The translations under genes were made by a program, and so were the position numbers. A stretch of 42,067 bases of DNA, taken from assembly GCA_012271065.1 (NCBI GenBank), contig JAAXHE010000136.1, positions 1 through 42,067 of the forward strand, read 5' to 3'. The notes beneath the pieces were generated by a model. The model was not told the DNA's origin. It was given only the letters and a program-made list of their open reading frames with translations, and did not search any database. Below are positions 1 through 7,978 of the stretch, piece after piece. The stretch is from Candidatus Latescibacterota bacterium. Lineage in GTDB: Bacteria; Latescibacterota; UBA2968; GCA-2709665. Each line of letters begins with the position of its first letter. Position 1 is the first letter of the stretch.

Positions 1-414
1 TACCCATTTCTGAAATTCACCACTAGACAGCAGGACGTTGTGTTTCGTGACGGTGACGTAACGGCTTTCATCTCTTCCCACTGGTGGCCCGGTAATCATG
101 GTCATGTTCTCGTCATTCCGAATGAACACATTGAAAATATCTACACGATGCCGACCCGCCTGCTGGCCAGAATTCAGGAGGTCGCCAGAGAGGTCTCTAT
201 CGGCTTCAAAGAGCTCTATGACTGCGACGGCGTTTCGTCGCGCCAGCACAATGAGCCTGCTGGAAACCAGGATGTCTGGCACTACTACCTGCACGTCTTC
301 CCGCGCTGGCAATGCGACCGGCTATATCACGAACGCCGCATCTCCACGACTCCAGAAGAGCGCAGACCCTATGCAGAGCGCCTCCGAGCCTGGCTGAGCA
401 CGAGAATGGAATAG
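1..414 (+). CDS. HIT-family protein, 5' end cut by window edge, catalytic His replaced
   Basis: The reading frame is open from base 1 to the TAG at 412-414. A GTG at 40 is possible, but the residues before it (YPFLKFTTRQQDVV) continue the family pattern, so the start lies outside the window. HIT proteins are nucleotide hydrolases or transferases. Visible family marks are WWPGNHGHVLVIPNEH, SRQHNEPAGNQDVW and HVFPR. The family signature is H-x-H-x-H, with the middle His acting as nucleophile; here the residues are H-Y-Y-L-H, so the middle position is Tyr (TAC). If the base is right, the protein should lack normal HIT catalysis and may only bind nucleotide. Family membership is near certain; loss of activity is inferred. 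A second, intact HIT gene lies at 7979. Confidence 0.88.
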   Translation, partial: YPFLKFTTRQQDVVFRDGDVTAFISSHWWPGNHGHVLVIPNEHIENIYTMPTRLLARIQEVAREVSIGFKELYDCDGVSSRQHNEPAGNQDVWHYYLHVFPRWQCDRLYHERRISTTPEERRPYAERLRAWLSTRME

Positions 415-631
415 AGTACACTACGGAAGGCTAGAGGACCACAGCCGAAATCAATAGCTGTTGCGCCGGAAACAACATTCCGGCGTATTGCCTCGGATGC
501 CTCATGCGCTAAAGCTATACCGGGTTCCAGGGTTTGAAAGGGTGGAGCGGACATTCCTGTCTGCTCACATAGCTCAATTCTTCGCGTCGCTGACTGGATT
601 CCCTGCGACAAACGAAAGGACAGAATTTACC

Positions 632-1966
632 ATGTATCGAATCCAATCGATCATTGCTACGATGTTGCTCGCTCTGCTGATCCCAATCTCCTCGGTTTCC
701 GCCGACGAATGGCCACAGTGGCGCGGGCCGAACCGGGACGGCGTCTGGAGTGAGACCGGGATACTTGAAGCATTTGACGGCCCGGAGATCCCGATCCGAT
801 GGCGGGTGCCGATCGGCAGCGGCTACAGCGGCCCGGTCGTCGCCGACGGGCGGGTCTACGTTACCGACCGGCTTGCGAAACCGAAGCAGGTCGAAAGGGT
901 CCAATGTTTCGCGTGGGAAACGGGAGAACTGCTATGGTCTTACACGTACGACTGCGAGTACCGGATTAACTACGTCGCAGGTCCCCGCGCAACGGTAACC
1001 GTGCATAACGGTCTCGCTTATGCCCTCGGGGCGATGGGGCATCTCCACTGCTTCGATGCGGCCACGGGCGAACTGAAGTGGAAGAGAGACTTGAACGCGG
1101 AATACAGTATTGCGATGCCAACGTGGGGAATCGCGAGCGCGCCCGTCGTCGAAGGCGCGAACCTGATCGTCCAGATCGGCGGTACGCCGGGAGCGTGCAT
1201 CGTCGCGTTCGATTTGCAGACTGGAGCTGAAAGATGGAAGGCACTTGACGACAAGGCGTCTTACTCGGCGCCGATTGTGATTACCCAGGGCAGCCAGCGG
1301 GTGCTGGTCAGCAGGACGGCTGAGAGTATCGCAGGTCTCGACCCGCAAAAAGGCGGCGTATACTGGCGCCATCCCTTTCCGCCGAATCGTATGGAGATCG
1401 GAATCGCAAGTCCGGTTTTTTACCGGAACGAGTTGTTTTTTACTGACTTCTTTGACGGATCGCTGCTGCTGAAACTGAATCCGGACGAACCGTCGATGCA
1501 ACTCGGCTGGCACCGCAGGGGAGAGAATGAAAGAAACACGGACGCGCTCCATTCGACAATGTCGACCCCGGTCCGCATTGGCAATTTCATCTACGGTGTG
1601 GACAGTTACGGGGAACTCCGCTGTCTCGACGCCCGCAACGGCGATCGCATCTGGGAAGACCTCACGGCCGTACCCAAAGCCCGTTGGAGCAACATCCATT
1701 TTATCAGGAACGGAGACAGGGTCTGGATGTTCAATGAGCGTGGTGAACTCCTGATTACCACGCTGTCTCCCGACGGAGTAAATATCATCAGCCGCGCAAA
1801 ACTCATTGACCCCACGCGAGACCAGTTGAACCGCAGAGGCGGCGTCACGTGGTCGCATCCGGCGTTCGCATACAAGCACGTGTTCGCCCGCAACGACGAG
1901 GAACTGGTCTGCGCCAGTCTGGCGAAGACTGAAAGCGCGGGAGATCACGCCCCGGAAAACCGATAA
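632..1966 (+). CDS. Secreted PQQ-like beta-propeller repeat protein
   Basis: 444 aa from ATG 632, preceded by GAAAGGA. An in-frame upstream extension to 461 is open but precedes the signal peptide, so I reject it. The N-terminus has a Sec signal (hydrophobic ATMLLALLIPISSVSA, cut likely after SADA-like A/D junction near residue 25). The mature protein begins DEWPQWRGPNRDGVWSETG, a hallmark of the PQQ-like/BamB-like propellers common in Planctomycetes and relatives. Repeated blades carry 'ALGAMGHLHCFDAATGELKW', 'VAFDLQTGAERW' and 'GELRCLDARNGDRIWED', the usual tryptophan-docking pattern. It is probably periplasmic or exported. Such proteins are mostly of unknown substrate; a scaffold or quinoprotein-like role cannot be told apart from sequence. 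It stands alone upstream of the kinase-like gene (52 bp gap). Confidence 0.86.
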   Translation: MYRIQSIIATMLLALLIPISSVSADEWPQWRGPNRDGVWSETGILEAFDGPEIPIRWRVPIGSGYSGPVVADGRVYVTDRLAKPKQVERVQCFAWETGELLWSYTYDCEYRINYVAGPRATVTVHNGLAYALGAMGHLHCFDAATGELKWKRDLNAEYSIAMPTWGIASAPVVEGANLIVQIGGTPGACIVAFDLQTGAERWKALDDKASYSAPIVITQGSQRVLVSRTAESIAGLDPQKGGVYWRHPFPPNRMEIGIASPVFYRNELFFTDFFDGSLLLKLNPDEPSMQLGWHRRGENERNTDALHSTMSTPVRIGNFIYGVDSYGELRCLDARNGDRIWEDLTAVPKARWSNIHFIRNGDRVWMFNERGELLITTLSPDGVNIISRAKLIDPTRDQLNRRGGVTWSHPAFAYKHVFARNDEELVCASLAKTESAGDHAPENR

Positions 1967-2018
1967 TGCACGCCTGGAATGTCCGTCCCACCTTCACACC
2001 CGCTTACCGAGCAGCCGA

Positions 2019-3089
2019 ATGTCGTTAGAGCATGCGGATCCGGATAACTCGACGGCGGAAGACTCCACCGCACTCGAAGCCATCCTGATTGGGCCTCAAC
2101 TTGAACGTCTCTGTGACGAGTTCGGGCTGACACCTGGAGAGCTCGAACCCGATTTCACCGGATGGTCCAAGCACATCATCAAGTCTCCGGATCGTGTCTT
2201 TCTGTTTCCAAGACATCCAAAGTACCAATTTTCTCTGAATGTCGAGTTGGACCTATACAGGCTCTTCAGCGAACTGGATCAATTGCCCGTGCCCAGGCTC
2301 GTAAGGGCGGTCGAGAACCTCGAATTGAGCCCGTACCGGTTCGGCGTTGTCACACGACTGCAGGGGATCCTGCTGGGAAACATCGAACACAGGTTAGGCG
2401 CAAGTGACTATGAAGTAGTGCTTCGCACGATCGGACGGCTTGCGGCGATCTGGCACAACCTTGAGTTGGGTCATGAAACTGATTTCCTGAAACCACTGTC
2501 TCAGGATATGGACGGCGATCACGGCGACTCGTATCGATGGATGTATGGGGCGCTGCGGTCGGGTTCGCCGGGCGAAGCACCGGATTCAATCGCCTCATCG
2601 GTCCGTGAATTGGCTGCAGGAGGCGGCACGGAGGATTTCAGCGAGTTGAACTCCGTCTCGACGACAGGCAAATGGCGTCGGGCGTTGTCAGAGTTGTCCA
2701 TGATGGACGACGTGCTGCTTCACGGCGATATCCACGAAGACCAGATTCTCGTCCGTTCCGAACGGGACCTGGAAGTAACCGGGATCCTGGATTGGGGAAA
2801 CGCAGGTGTCGGGAATCCCGCCCTCGAGTTCAACTTCGGAGAATGGGGCGCTGAAATCTGGCGGTACCGGGAAACATTCGGAAAGCTTAGAGAGATAATC
2901 TGGGGGGAGTACCTGAATGCTCGGGGACTAGACGGGCCGTCGTGGGAGGCCTTACACATCCTTTACACCCTGCAGGAACTCATCTGGACGATGACTGCGC
3001 GAAAGCCCATCGGAAACGAAGGAGGATCGTACGAAGCCGAAGTGAGAAGGCTGCTTCGGACGTTGAAGGAGACGACGGCAAGGCTCTGA
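2019..3089 (+). CDS. Aminoglycoside phosphotransferase (APH)-like kinase
   Basis: 356 aa with a kinase-like fold of the APH/choline kinase type, which transfers phosphate from ATP to a small hydroxylated substrate. The catalytic loop HGDIHEDQILV starts at about residue 235, with Asp237 as the catalytic base and Gln242 at the usual Asn place. The metal-binding motif DWGNAGVGNPALEF starts at about residue 258. The N-lobe is less clear: 'SKHIIKSPDRVFLFPRH' probably forms the nucleotide-binding strands, and Lys supply is uncertain. ATG 2019 is the first plausible start, with only weak upstream purine. The substrate is unknown; it need not be an antibiotic. A second, more divergent kinase-like protein is at 28281. 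Confidence 0.82.
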   Translation: MSLEHADPDNSTAEDSTALEAILIGPQLERLCDEFGLTPGELEPDFTGWSKHIIKSPDRVFLFPRHPKYQFSLNVELDLYRLFSELDQLPVPRLVRAVENLELSPYRFGVVTRLQGILLGNIEHRLGASDYEVVLRTIGRLAAIWHNLELGHETDFLKPLSQDMDGDHGDSYRWMYGALRSGSPGEAPDSIASSVRELAAGGGTEDFSELNSVSTTGKWRRALSELSMMDDVLLHGDIHEDQILVRSERDLEVTGILDWGNAGVGNPALEFNFGEWGAEIWRYRETFGKLREIIWGEYLNARGLDGPSWEALHILYTLQELIWTMTARKPIGNEGGSYEAEVRRLLRTLKETTARL

Positions 3090-3159
3090 GATCGAAGTTG
3101 GCAACCGACGGATGTTTCAACGCAGTACAGCGTTTCCGATGATCCTGCGTGAGAATGCG

Positions 3160-3852
3160 ATGAATACCGTGTTGCTGTTCGACGTCGGGGAGACGATTCT
3201 CGACGCCGCCGGTCAACAGGATGCCCTGATGGAAGTCCATCGAACCGCGCTCGGCAGCTTCGGCTTCGAGATGTCTGTCGACGAGTACAGGCGGTTGGAC
3301 GGCGAGAAATTACGGCAGTTCGTACCAAGCGCCATGCACGCCATCACCTGGCATTTCGCCGGACCTGACGAGTGTCTCTTCGATGAGATCACGAAGCGGG
3401 TGCGATCGCACTATGCGGAGATTCGGTCTCTCGGGTTCCGACTCTATCCCGGAGCCGCTGAAATTCTGCAGCAGTTGGCCGAAGAATACACTCTCGCCTT
3501 GGCCGGCAATGCGCCCGCGAGTATTACGGACGTACTCGACGATCTCGGCGTGCTGCGCTGGTTTCGCCACAGGGAGGTGTCGGGAAGTATCGGGATCAAG
3601 AAGCCCGATGAGCGTTTCTTCCGGACAATTCTTGACAAGGCCGGATTTTCGCCTTCCCAGGCGATCATGATCGGTGATCGCCTCGACAACGATATCATTC
3701 CGGCGAAAAGACTTGGCATCCGGACCATCTGGTTCCGGCAGGGGAGATATGCGGTCCTGGAACCTCGAGTACCGGATGAAGTCCCCGATGCGACAATCAC
3801 CAGACTGGAAGACCTGCCCTCCGCGATAGATTCGATCGCCGAGTCAAACTGA
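3160..3852 (+). CDS. HAD-superfamily hydrolase with altered motifs I and II
   Basis: 230 aa from ATG 3160, chosen because the beta-strand NTVLLFDVGET begins at once; ATG 3139 or an earlier start would add an unstructured tail. HAD enzymes use an Asp nucleophile (Asp8 here). Motif I is D-V-G-E-T rather than D-x-D-x-T, so the second Asp (general acid/base) is Gly. Motif II (usually Ser/Thr) reads ALAGNAPAS. Motif III Lys148 (KKPDERFF) and motif IV GDRLDND (Asp173 onward) are intact. The helical cap lies between about residues 16 and 90. The closest pattern is the HDHD3/YjjG-like group, some members of which have 'FDVGGTL'. It could be a weak phosphatase or a binding protein. The gap to the upstream kinase is 70 bp. 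Confidence 0.83.
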   Translation: MNTVLLFDVGETILDAAGQQDALMEVHRTALGSFGFEMSVDEYRRLDGEKLRQFVPSAMHAITWHFAGPDECLFDEITKRVRSHYAEIRSLGFRLYPGAAEILQQLAEEYTLALAGNAPASITDVLDDLGVLRWFRHREVSGSIGIKKPDERFFRTILDKAGFSPSQAIMIGDRLDNDIIPAKRLGIRTIWFRQGRYAVLEPRVPDEVPDATITRLEDLPSAIDSIAESN

Positions 3853-3909
3853 ATTTCCAGGATGGTCTCTTAACTTCCGACGAAATCTCCATCCAGACAG
3901 GCAAGTGCT

Positions 3910-4407
3910 ATGGCCAGGCGAAGAAAACCGGTTTCACATGATAGCGTACAATTGAAGCCGCGGAGTGTATTTGACGGTCCAACCCTCGAATTCAACTTTC
4001 CGGATATGAAGGTCGGTATCGCCGAATATGAAGAAGGTCCAACCGGTTGTACCGTCTTCCATTTCCCAAAGGGAGTCTCCACGGCTGTCGATATTCGAGG
4101 GGGTAGCGTTGGCGCCAGTGAGACCGGCTATGGCTGGTATCACGCCATTTGCTTTGCCGGCGGCTCACTTTTTGGTCTTGAAGCAGCGCTTGGTGTACGC
4201 GCTGAGCTTCTCTCAATGCAGAATTATTCCATAAACTGGGAGAATATTCCCCTCGTATCAGGCGCTATTATCTGGGATTGGCGAGGCAGGAATAACGCCA
4301 TTTATCCGGATACGCAATTGGGCAGGGCCGCTTTGAGAGCAGCCCGCGCAGGCGTCTTTCCTCTCGGCGCACGGGGCGCCGCATTAACGTCACTTGCGGA
4401 AGGTTGA
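3910..4407 (+). pseudogene. P1-family (S58, DmpA-like) peptidase, N-terminal half only
   Basis: 165 codons that match the first half of P1 (S58) aminopeptidases, which are Ntn-type self-cleaving enzymes of about 330-400 aa. Visible marks are 'GPTGCTVFHFPKGVSTAVDIRGG', the 'ETGYGWYHAICFAGGSLFGL' helix region and 'IYPDTQLGRAALRAARAGVFPLGARG'. The frame then ends in ALTSLAEG and TGA. The missing half would carry the self-processing Gly-Ser site that frees the serine nucleophile, so the product cannot be active. A REP-like palindrome begins 19 bp after the stop, where the rest of the gene should be. The codons remain clean up to the break, suggesting a recent loss. Confidence 0.72.
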
Positions 4408-4425
4408 TATGTCATTGTGGAAGGC

Positions 4426-4446
4426 GGGCGCCCACAAGGGACGCCC
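4426..4446. repeat. REP-like 21 bp palindrome, copy 1
   Basis: GGGCGCCC-ACAAG-GGACGCCC-type inverted repeat able to form a short GC-rich hairpin. The same 21 bases recur exactly at 5790 and 19884. This copy lies just past the truncated P1 peptidase and upstream of the 4496 gene. Confidence 0.8.
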
Positions 4447-4495
4447 TGCAAGTCGAGGACGTCCAAACAACCACGCCGGGACGAAAGGAGCAGCA

Positions 4496-4867
4496 ATGAC
4501 GATAAGTAATGCCTACCGATCTGCATTCGGGGTCGCGCTTGCGACCGCGCTTGTCCTCCTCTGGGTAAACGGCGCGGTGGGCGTGATCGGATCGGAGAAC
4601 AACCACGCAAACCTGATGTATTTCGGGGTACTCGCCATAGGAATCGTCAGCGCTGTCATCGGGCGGCTCCAGCCACGCGGCATGTCACTCGCGCTGTTCG
4701 CCACGGCACTCGCCCAGGCGTTCGTGACCCTGGTGGCGATAATCGGAAAGTTGGGCTCTCCAGCCAGCGGTCCGCTGGATCTCTTGCTCCTGAACGGGCT
4801 CTTCATCACTTTATGGGTCGTGTCGGCCTGTTTGTTCCGGCAGACGGCGCGGACTGCGGCCGCTTGA
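4496..4867 (+). CDS. Small four-helix integral membrane protein
   Basis: 123 aa from ATG 4496, preceded by a strong AAAGGAG at 4484-4490; this decides the start over earlier in-frame codons that run through the REP element. Four hydrophobic segments are visible at about residues 9-29 (GVALATALVLLWVNGAVGVI), 39-57 (NLMYFGVLAIGIVSAVIG), 65-84 (LALFATALAQAFVTLVAII) and 95-114. The loop 'GSENNHANLMYF' and the 'LQPRGM' turn look conserved in a widespread family of uncharacterised bacterial membrane proteins. No transporter or enzyme motif is seen. It sits 18 bp before the epimerase gene, so the two are probably cotranscribed. The function is unknown. Confidence 0.8.
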   Translation: MTISNAYRSAFGVALATALVLLWVNGAVGVIGSENNHANLMYFGVLAIGIVSAVIGRLQPRGMSLALFATALAQAFVTLVAIIGKLGSPASGPLDLLLLNGLFITLWVVSACLFRQTARTAAA

Positions 4868-4885
4868 GGTCGAGAAGAGCAACCC

Positions 4886-5695
4886 ATGACTTCGTCTGAA
4901 ACGACACCGCTTCTCGGTACATTCTCCTGGTTCGGCTATGAACTGCCTCTCCCCGAACGCCTGAGGCTGATCAGGAAGAGTGGTTTCAGCCACACGTTTC
5001 TGTGGATGGGAAATCAGGAACCCATGGTTGAATCCGGTCGTGCTCACGAAATGCCGGGAATGGCTGCAGATGCCGGACTCGCCATTGATCACGTCCATGC
5101 GCCATACGACAAGGCGAATGCATTCTGGTCCGACAGTCCCGCCGAACGCGACACGTCGGTCGATGAAAGCCTTGAGCTGATCGAGTACTGCCGCCGGCAT
5201 TCCATTTCCTGCATCGTGCTGCACGTCACGAAGGGGCCAATACCGCCTCGCGCGGAAGGCCTGGAGATCTTTCGAAGGTTGGGAGAGGAGGCGGCAAGAA
5301 GCGGGATCAGGTTGGCGCTCGAGAATACAAGGGTTACCAGTCGTGTAGACTTCATTCTGAATGAGCTTCCTCTTGAGAGCCTGGGCCTGTGTTACGACAG
5401 TTCGCACGACACCCTGTATTCCGATTCGCCCGGCGTTGTGCTTGGGAGGTGGGCGCATCGTCTCTTCACGACGCACTTCTCGGACACCGACGGCCGGACC
5501 GACGTTCACTGGCTTCCCATGGAAGGAATCATAGATTGGGATGCTGTTTCCAGTGCGTATCCCATGTCGCACCCGGGCCCGGTAATGATTGAGGCGGTCC
5601 CCCAGGACCCCGCGCAATTACCGGCTGAGTTTCTCGAAGATGCGTACCGGACGGCAGTCGGACTGAGGGAGAGGCTGCTTGCCGGACATATGTAA
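4886..5695 (+). CDS. Sugar phosphate isomerase/epimerase (xylose isomerase-like TIM barrel)
   Basis: 269 aa, typical of the AP-endonuclease-2/xylose isomerase-like TIM barrel family, which uses a divalent metal for keto-sugar isomerisation or epimerisation. Candidate metal ligands are in the expected order: Glu146 (ALENTR), Asp171 with His174 (CYDSSHD), His197 (THFSD) and Glu236 (MIEAV). His69/His71 (DHVHAPY) and His113 (VLHVT) fall on inner strands. The start ATG 4886 follows 'GAAGAGCAACCC', a moderate ribosome site. No nearby sugar kinase or transporter fixes the substrate. The Gfo/Idh oxidoreductase at 38586 is a frequent partner family but is distant here. Confidence 0.87.
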   Translation: MTSSETTPLLGTFSWFGYELPLPERLRLIRKSGFSHTFLWMGNQEPMVESGRAHEMPGMAADAGLAIDHVHAPYDKANAFWSDSPAERDTSVDESLELIEYCRRHSISCIVLHVTKGPIPPRAEGLEIFRRLGEEAARSGIRLALENTRVTSRVDFILNELPLESLGLCYDSSHDTLYSDSPGVVLGRWAHRLFTTHFSDTDGRTDVHWLPMEGIIDWDAVSSAYPMSHPGPVMIEAVPQDPAQLPAEFLEDAYRTAVGLRERLLAGHM

Positions 5696-5789
5696 ACGAC
5701 GTGTCGCATTGATCGACGATCGCAATTGGGCCGGAAGAGGTCCATCGAGGAAGCACGTTCAGAGGCAGTAATGGACGAGGTGAAACGCC

Positions 5790-5810
5790 GGGCGCCCACA
5801 AGGGACGCCC
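5790..5810. repeat. REP-like 21 bp palindrome, copy 2
   Basis: Exact copy of the palindrome at 4426. It lies in the 5696-5979 gap, which otherwise shows no gene. A second short inverted repeat (CAAACTGGCAGTTTG, about 5863-5877) lies in the same gap. Confidence 0.8.
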
Positions 5811-5979
5811 CTACAAGGCGAGGAGGCGTGAATCCGGGCGAAAGGTGCAAGATCAGGTACAGCAAACTGGCAGTTTGCTGAAGGGTCGCGGGAACAATGA
5901 CGAGCCACTCCAATGGACTGCCAGCAAGGGTATTGGGCGGGTTATCAGGAGATGTCAGATGTAAGGTCAACTCGATTGC

Positions 5980-6366
5980 GTGAGGCACTTTCATGAGGTG
6001 TTCCAGTGTCATTTGGAGCGAACACCTGTTGCGGAGCTGCCGTCCGACATAAGCGAATGGCGTATCCGAATGTTATTGGAGGAGTTAGAGGAATATCGAG
6101 CGGCCGTGCGTGACAATGACATCGTCGAAATCGCGGACGCCCTTACCGACATGCTGTACGTGCTTCTTGGTACGTTTATCGCCCACGGACTGCAGGATAT
6201 CGCCGAAGAGCTCTTCGATGAGGTCCACCGGAGCAATATGAGCAAGCTGGATGAGCATGGTAAGCCCATATTCAGGAATGACGGCAAAGTGTTGAAGTCA
6301 AAGAGGTTTTCGGAACCGGATTTGCGACCGATTATAGCTAGAGTTGGTGGAGTTCACCCACAATGA
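5980..6366 (+). CDS. MazG-like all-alpha NTP pyrophosphohydrolase
   Basis: 128 aa from GTG 5980; the frame is closed by a TAA at 5962-5964, and no ATG fits. The helices RIRMLLEELEEYRAA and EIADALTDMLYVLLGT give the E-x-x-E ... E-x-x-D metal motif of the MazG/HisE/dUTPase superfamily, which cleaves a nucleoside triphosphate to monophosphate and pyrophosphate. The C-terminal 'LFDEVHRSNMSKLDEHGKPIFRNDGKVLKS' is the tail seen in phage-type and Cyanophage-like MazG proteins. The product is likely a cytosolic nucleotide-pool sanitiser. The TGA overlaps the ATG of the methyltransferase (ATGA at 6363-6366), so the two genes are translationally coupled. Confidence 0.86.
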   Translation: MRHFHEVFQCHLERTPVAELPSDISEWRIRMLLEELEEYRAAVRDNDIVEIADALTDMLYVLLGTFIAHGLQDIAEELFDEVHRSNMSKLDEHGKPIFRNDGKVLKSKRFSEPDLRPIIARVGGVHPQ

Positions 6367-7148
6367 TTGAAGATTCCTACAGCCTGGCGGCGAAGCACTA
6401 CGACGCGGCGTACAGCGTCAAAGAGGACCTGGTCGACAGGGAATTCTATCTCGATCTGGCCGGTGAGTATGGCGGGCCGATCCTCGAGCTCGGCTGCGGA
6501 ACCGGCAGGATTACCCTACCATTTGCCAGGCAGGGACTTGATGTCACGGGCGTTGATGCTTCTGGTTCGATGCTGGCGGTCTTGCGGGCAAAGCTCGCGA
6601 AGGAACCTGCAGACGTACAACGCCGGGTACGGGTCATTGAGGGAGATTTCAGGAACCTTCAATTGGGTGATGTTTTTCCCCTGGTGGTGATTCCGTTCAG
6701 ACCCATGCAGCATATGTACACCGCAGAAGACCAACTGGCGGCCCTGAGGAATGCCAGGAGACACCTGACCGACGGGGGAATTCTCGCGTTGGATGTGTTC
6801 AATCCCCGGTTCGACAAGCTGTTTTCCGGCGATGGCGAAGAACACCTGGAACTGGAATGGCCCGCGCAGGACGGCACCGGCGCGACCATTCGGCGGTATT
6901 TCGTGAAGGACGATTACGACCCGGTCAATCTGGTCTTATCGGGCAGATTTATCTTCCGGCTCTGTGATGGCGACCATGTACTGTCGGAGGAAGCCGAGAA
7001 CTTCAAAATGAGCGTCTATACCTATCCACATCTCAAAGCGCTCATTTTCGCGGCCGGTCTCGAGAGCGTGGGAGAATTCGGGTCTTTCGACCGGGAACCA
7101 ATCGGGCCGGATATGCCCGAGATGATATTCCTCCTGAAACGTCAGTAA
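6363..7148 (+). CDS. Class I SAM-dependent methyltransferase
   Basis: 261 aa with a Rossmann-like methyltransferase fold. Motif I is ILELGCGTGR at residues 40-49, motif II acidic residue is Asp65 (VTGVDAS), the motif III region is RVIEGDFRNL, and motif IV-like 'FPLVVIPFRPMQHMYT' carries the lid typical of this subgroup. The C-terminal beta-strands (FKMSVYTYPHLKALIFAAGLESV) end in the usual 'MIFLLKR'. The substrate is not readable. Overlap with the MazG-like gene implies coordinated expression. The last 25 codons and the following 90 bp show no sign of a continuing operon, although a Nudix remnant starts at 7239. Confidence 0.86.
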   Translation: MIEDSYSLAAKHYDAAYSVKEDLVDREFYLDLAGEYGGPILELGCGTGRITLPFARQGLDVTGVDASGSMLAVLRAKLAKEPADVQRRVRVIEGDFRNLQLGDVFPLVVIPFRPMQHMYTAEDQLAALRNARRHLTDGGILALDVFNPRFDKLFSGDGEEHLELEWPAQDGTGATIRRYFVKDDYDPVNLVLSGRFIFRLCDGDHVLSEEAENFKMSVYTYPHLKALIFAAGLESVGEFGSFDREPIGPDMPEMIFLLKRQ

Positions 7149-7238
7149 CGAGATGTCTTCGCAATCTCCCACCGGTGAATACGCGCAGGACCGGACCGCT
7201 CACCAGTATTCGATACTGACGATGTACGAAAGGGAAGA

Positions 7239-7385
7239 ATGAAGACTGTCGTCCGCATCTCAGGAATTCTGATCACGCATGATGGCCTCCTGCTCGTGAA
7301 GTGCGATGGTGTCCATGATTACATTCTGAATCCCATCTTGCGGAATCACATTGTACCCGAACTCAAGCGCCAGCAACGGCTTTGA
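7239..7385 (+). pseudogene. Nudix hydrolase remnant, 48 codons
   Basis: ATG 7239 follows AAAGGGAAG, a good ribosome site. The peptide MKTVVRISGILITHDGLLLV continues KCDGVHDYILNP, the first two strands of a Nudix fold, where 'YWxLPGG' would normally follow. It then jumps to 'ILRNHIVPELKRQQ', which resembles a C-terminal helix, and stops at 7383-7385. The 23-residue Nudix box is absent. The most likely history is an internal deletion of about 250-300 bp from a normal Nudix gene. The product, if made, cannot hydrolyse nucleotides. Confidence rests on the N-terminal pattern only. Confidence 0.45.
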
Positions 7386-7441
7386 GGCACTCCAGATCGA
7401 ACACCGTCGACTACCGTTCCAGGAACACCGTTACCCCCTCC

Positions 7442-7909
7442 ATGTCTGAATTTATCACTATAAAACGCTGGTCACTTAGAGACGGGCGACAAGAGTCGGA
7501 ACTGGTCGAACTCGTCCGTGAGGAGATCGCGTCTCACTACGAGAAACTTCCTGGTTTTGTCCGCCTCGGATTGTTGCATATTGCGGGTACCCGGTCCTAC
7601 CTCGCTCTTCAACACGGGAAGAATCGCGACACCTGGCGTGCAACTGTCGAGTCCGACGACTATGAATTCTGGCTTCAAGGCTACGCGCCAATGCTCGAGC
7701 GCTGGGACAAGCTGATGATCTTCGAGGAAGATTGGGAATGCGAAGAACTGTTGCACAAAGGGAACGCCACCTTACAGAACGGAGTCGAACATCAGCGCAC
7801 CGGCGACCTTGTGTCAGACAAACCTTCGACAGTTTCGAACACCCGTCGCCGACCCTTAGGTCCTTCGACAGGCTCAGGGACCGCAAGCTCAGGGAGCGGC
7901 TTGGGATGA
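7442..7909 (+). CDS. Conserved hypothetical protein with repeat-derived C-terminus
   Basis: 155 aa from ATG 7442 (MSEFITIKRW). An upstream in-frame extension to 7382 overlaps the Nudix remnant and is unlikely. Residues 1 to about 115 are a compact alpha/beta domain: 'ELVREEIASHYEKLPGFVRLGLLHIAGTRSYLALQHGKNRDTW' followed by 'YEFWLQGYAPMLERWDKLMIFEEDWECEELL'. This is reminiscent of antibiotic-biosynthesis monooxygenase or dimeric alpha-beta barrel proteins, but not firmly so. From about residue 125 on, the sequence (PSTVSNTRR...PLGPSTGSGTASSGSGLG) is low complexity and is encoded by CCTTCGACA-type dispersed repeats, so the native C-terminus has probably been replaced. The function is unknown. 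Confidence 0.6.
   Translation: MSEFITIKRWSLRDGRQESELVELVREEIASHYEKLPGFVRLGLLHIAGTRSYLALQHGKNRDTWRATVESDDYEFWLQGYAPMLERWDKLMIFEEDWECEELLHKGNATLQNGVEHQRTGDLVSDKPSTVSNTRRRPLGPSTGSGTASSGSGLG
7822..7905. repeat. CCTTCGACAGGCTCAGG-type dispersed repeat inside a gene tail
   Basis: CCTTCGACAG at 7822 and the full CCTTCGACAGGCTCAGGG at 7862-7879, followed by CGCAAGCTCAGGGAGCGG. Inverse copies occur at 9630-9648 and, degraded, at 12608-12624, 12642-12658 and 36050-36100. This copy overlaps the 3' end of the 7442 gene. Confidence 0.7.
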
Positions 7910-7978
7910 AGGTTAAGATCAAAACCAGCGGCCGCGATTGGAATAGACAAACCGGACATCGCCAAACGCATCAGCGGA

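Noticed and set aside
932..1948. Long minus-strand frame opposite the propeller gene
   Set aside because: It is the shadow of a secreted protein with clear repeats and a signal peptide; no domain of its own.
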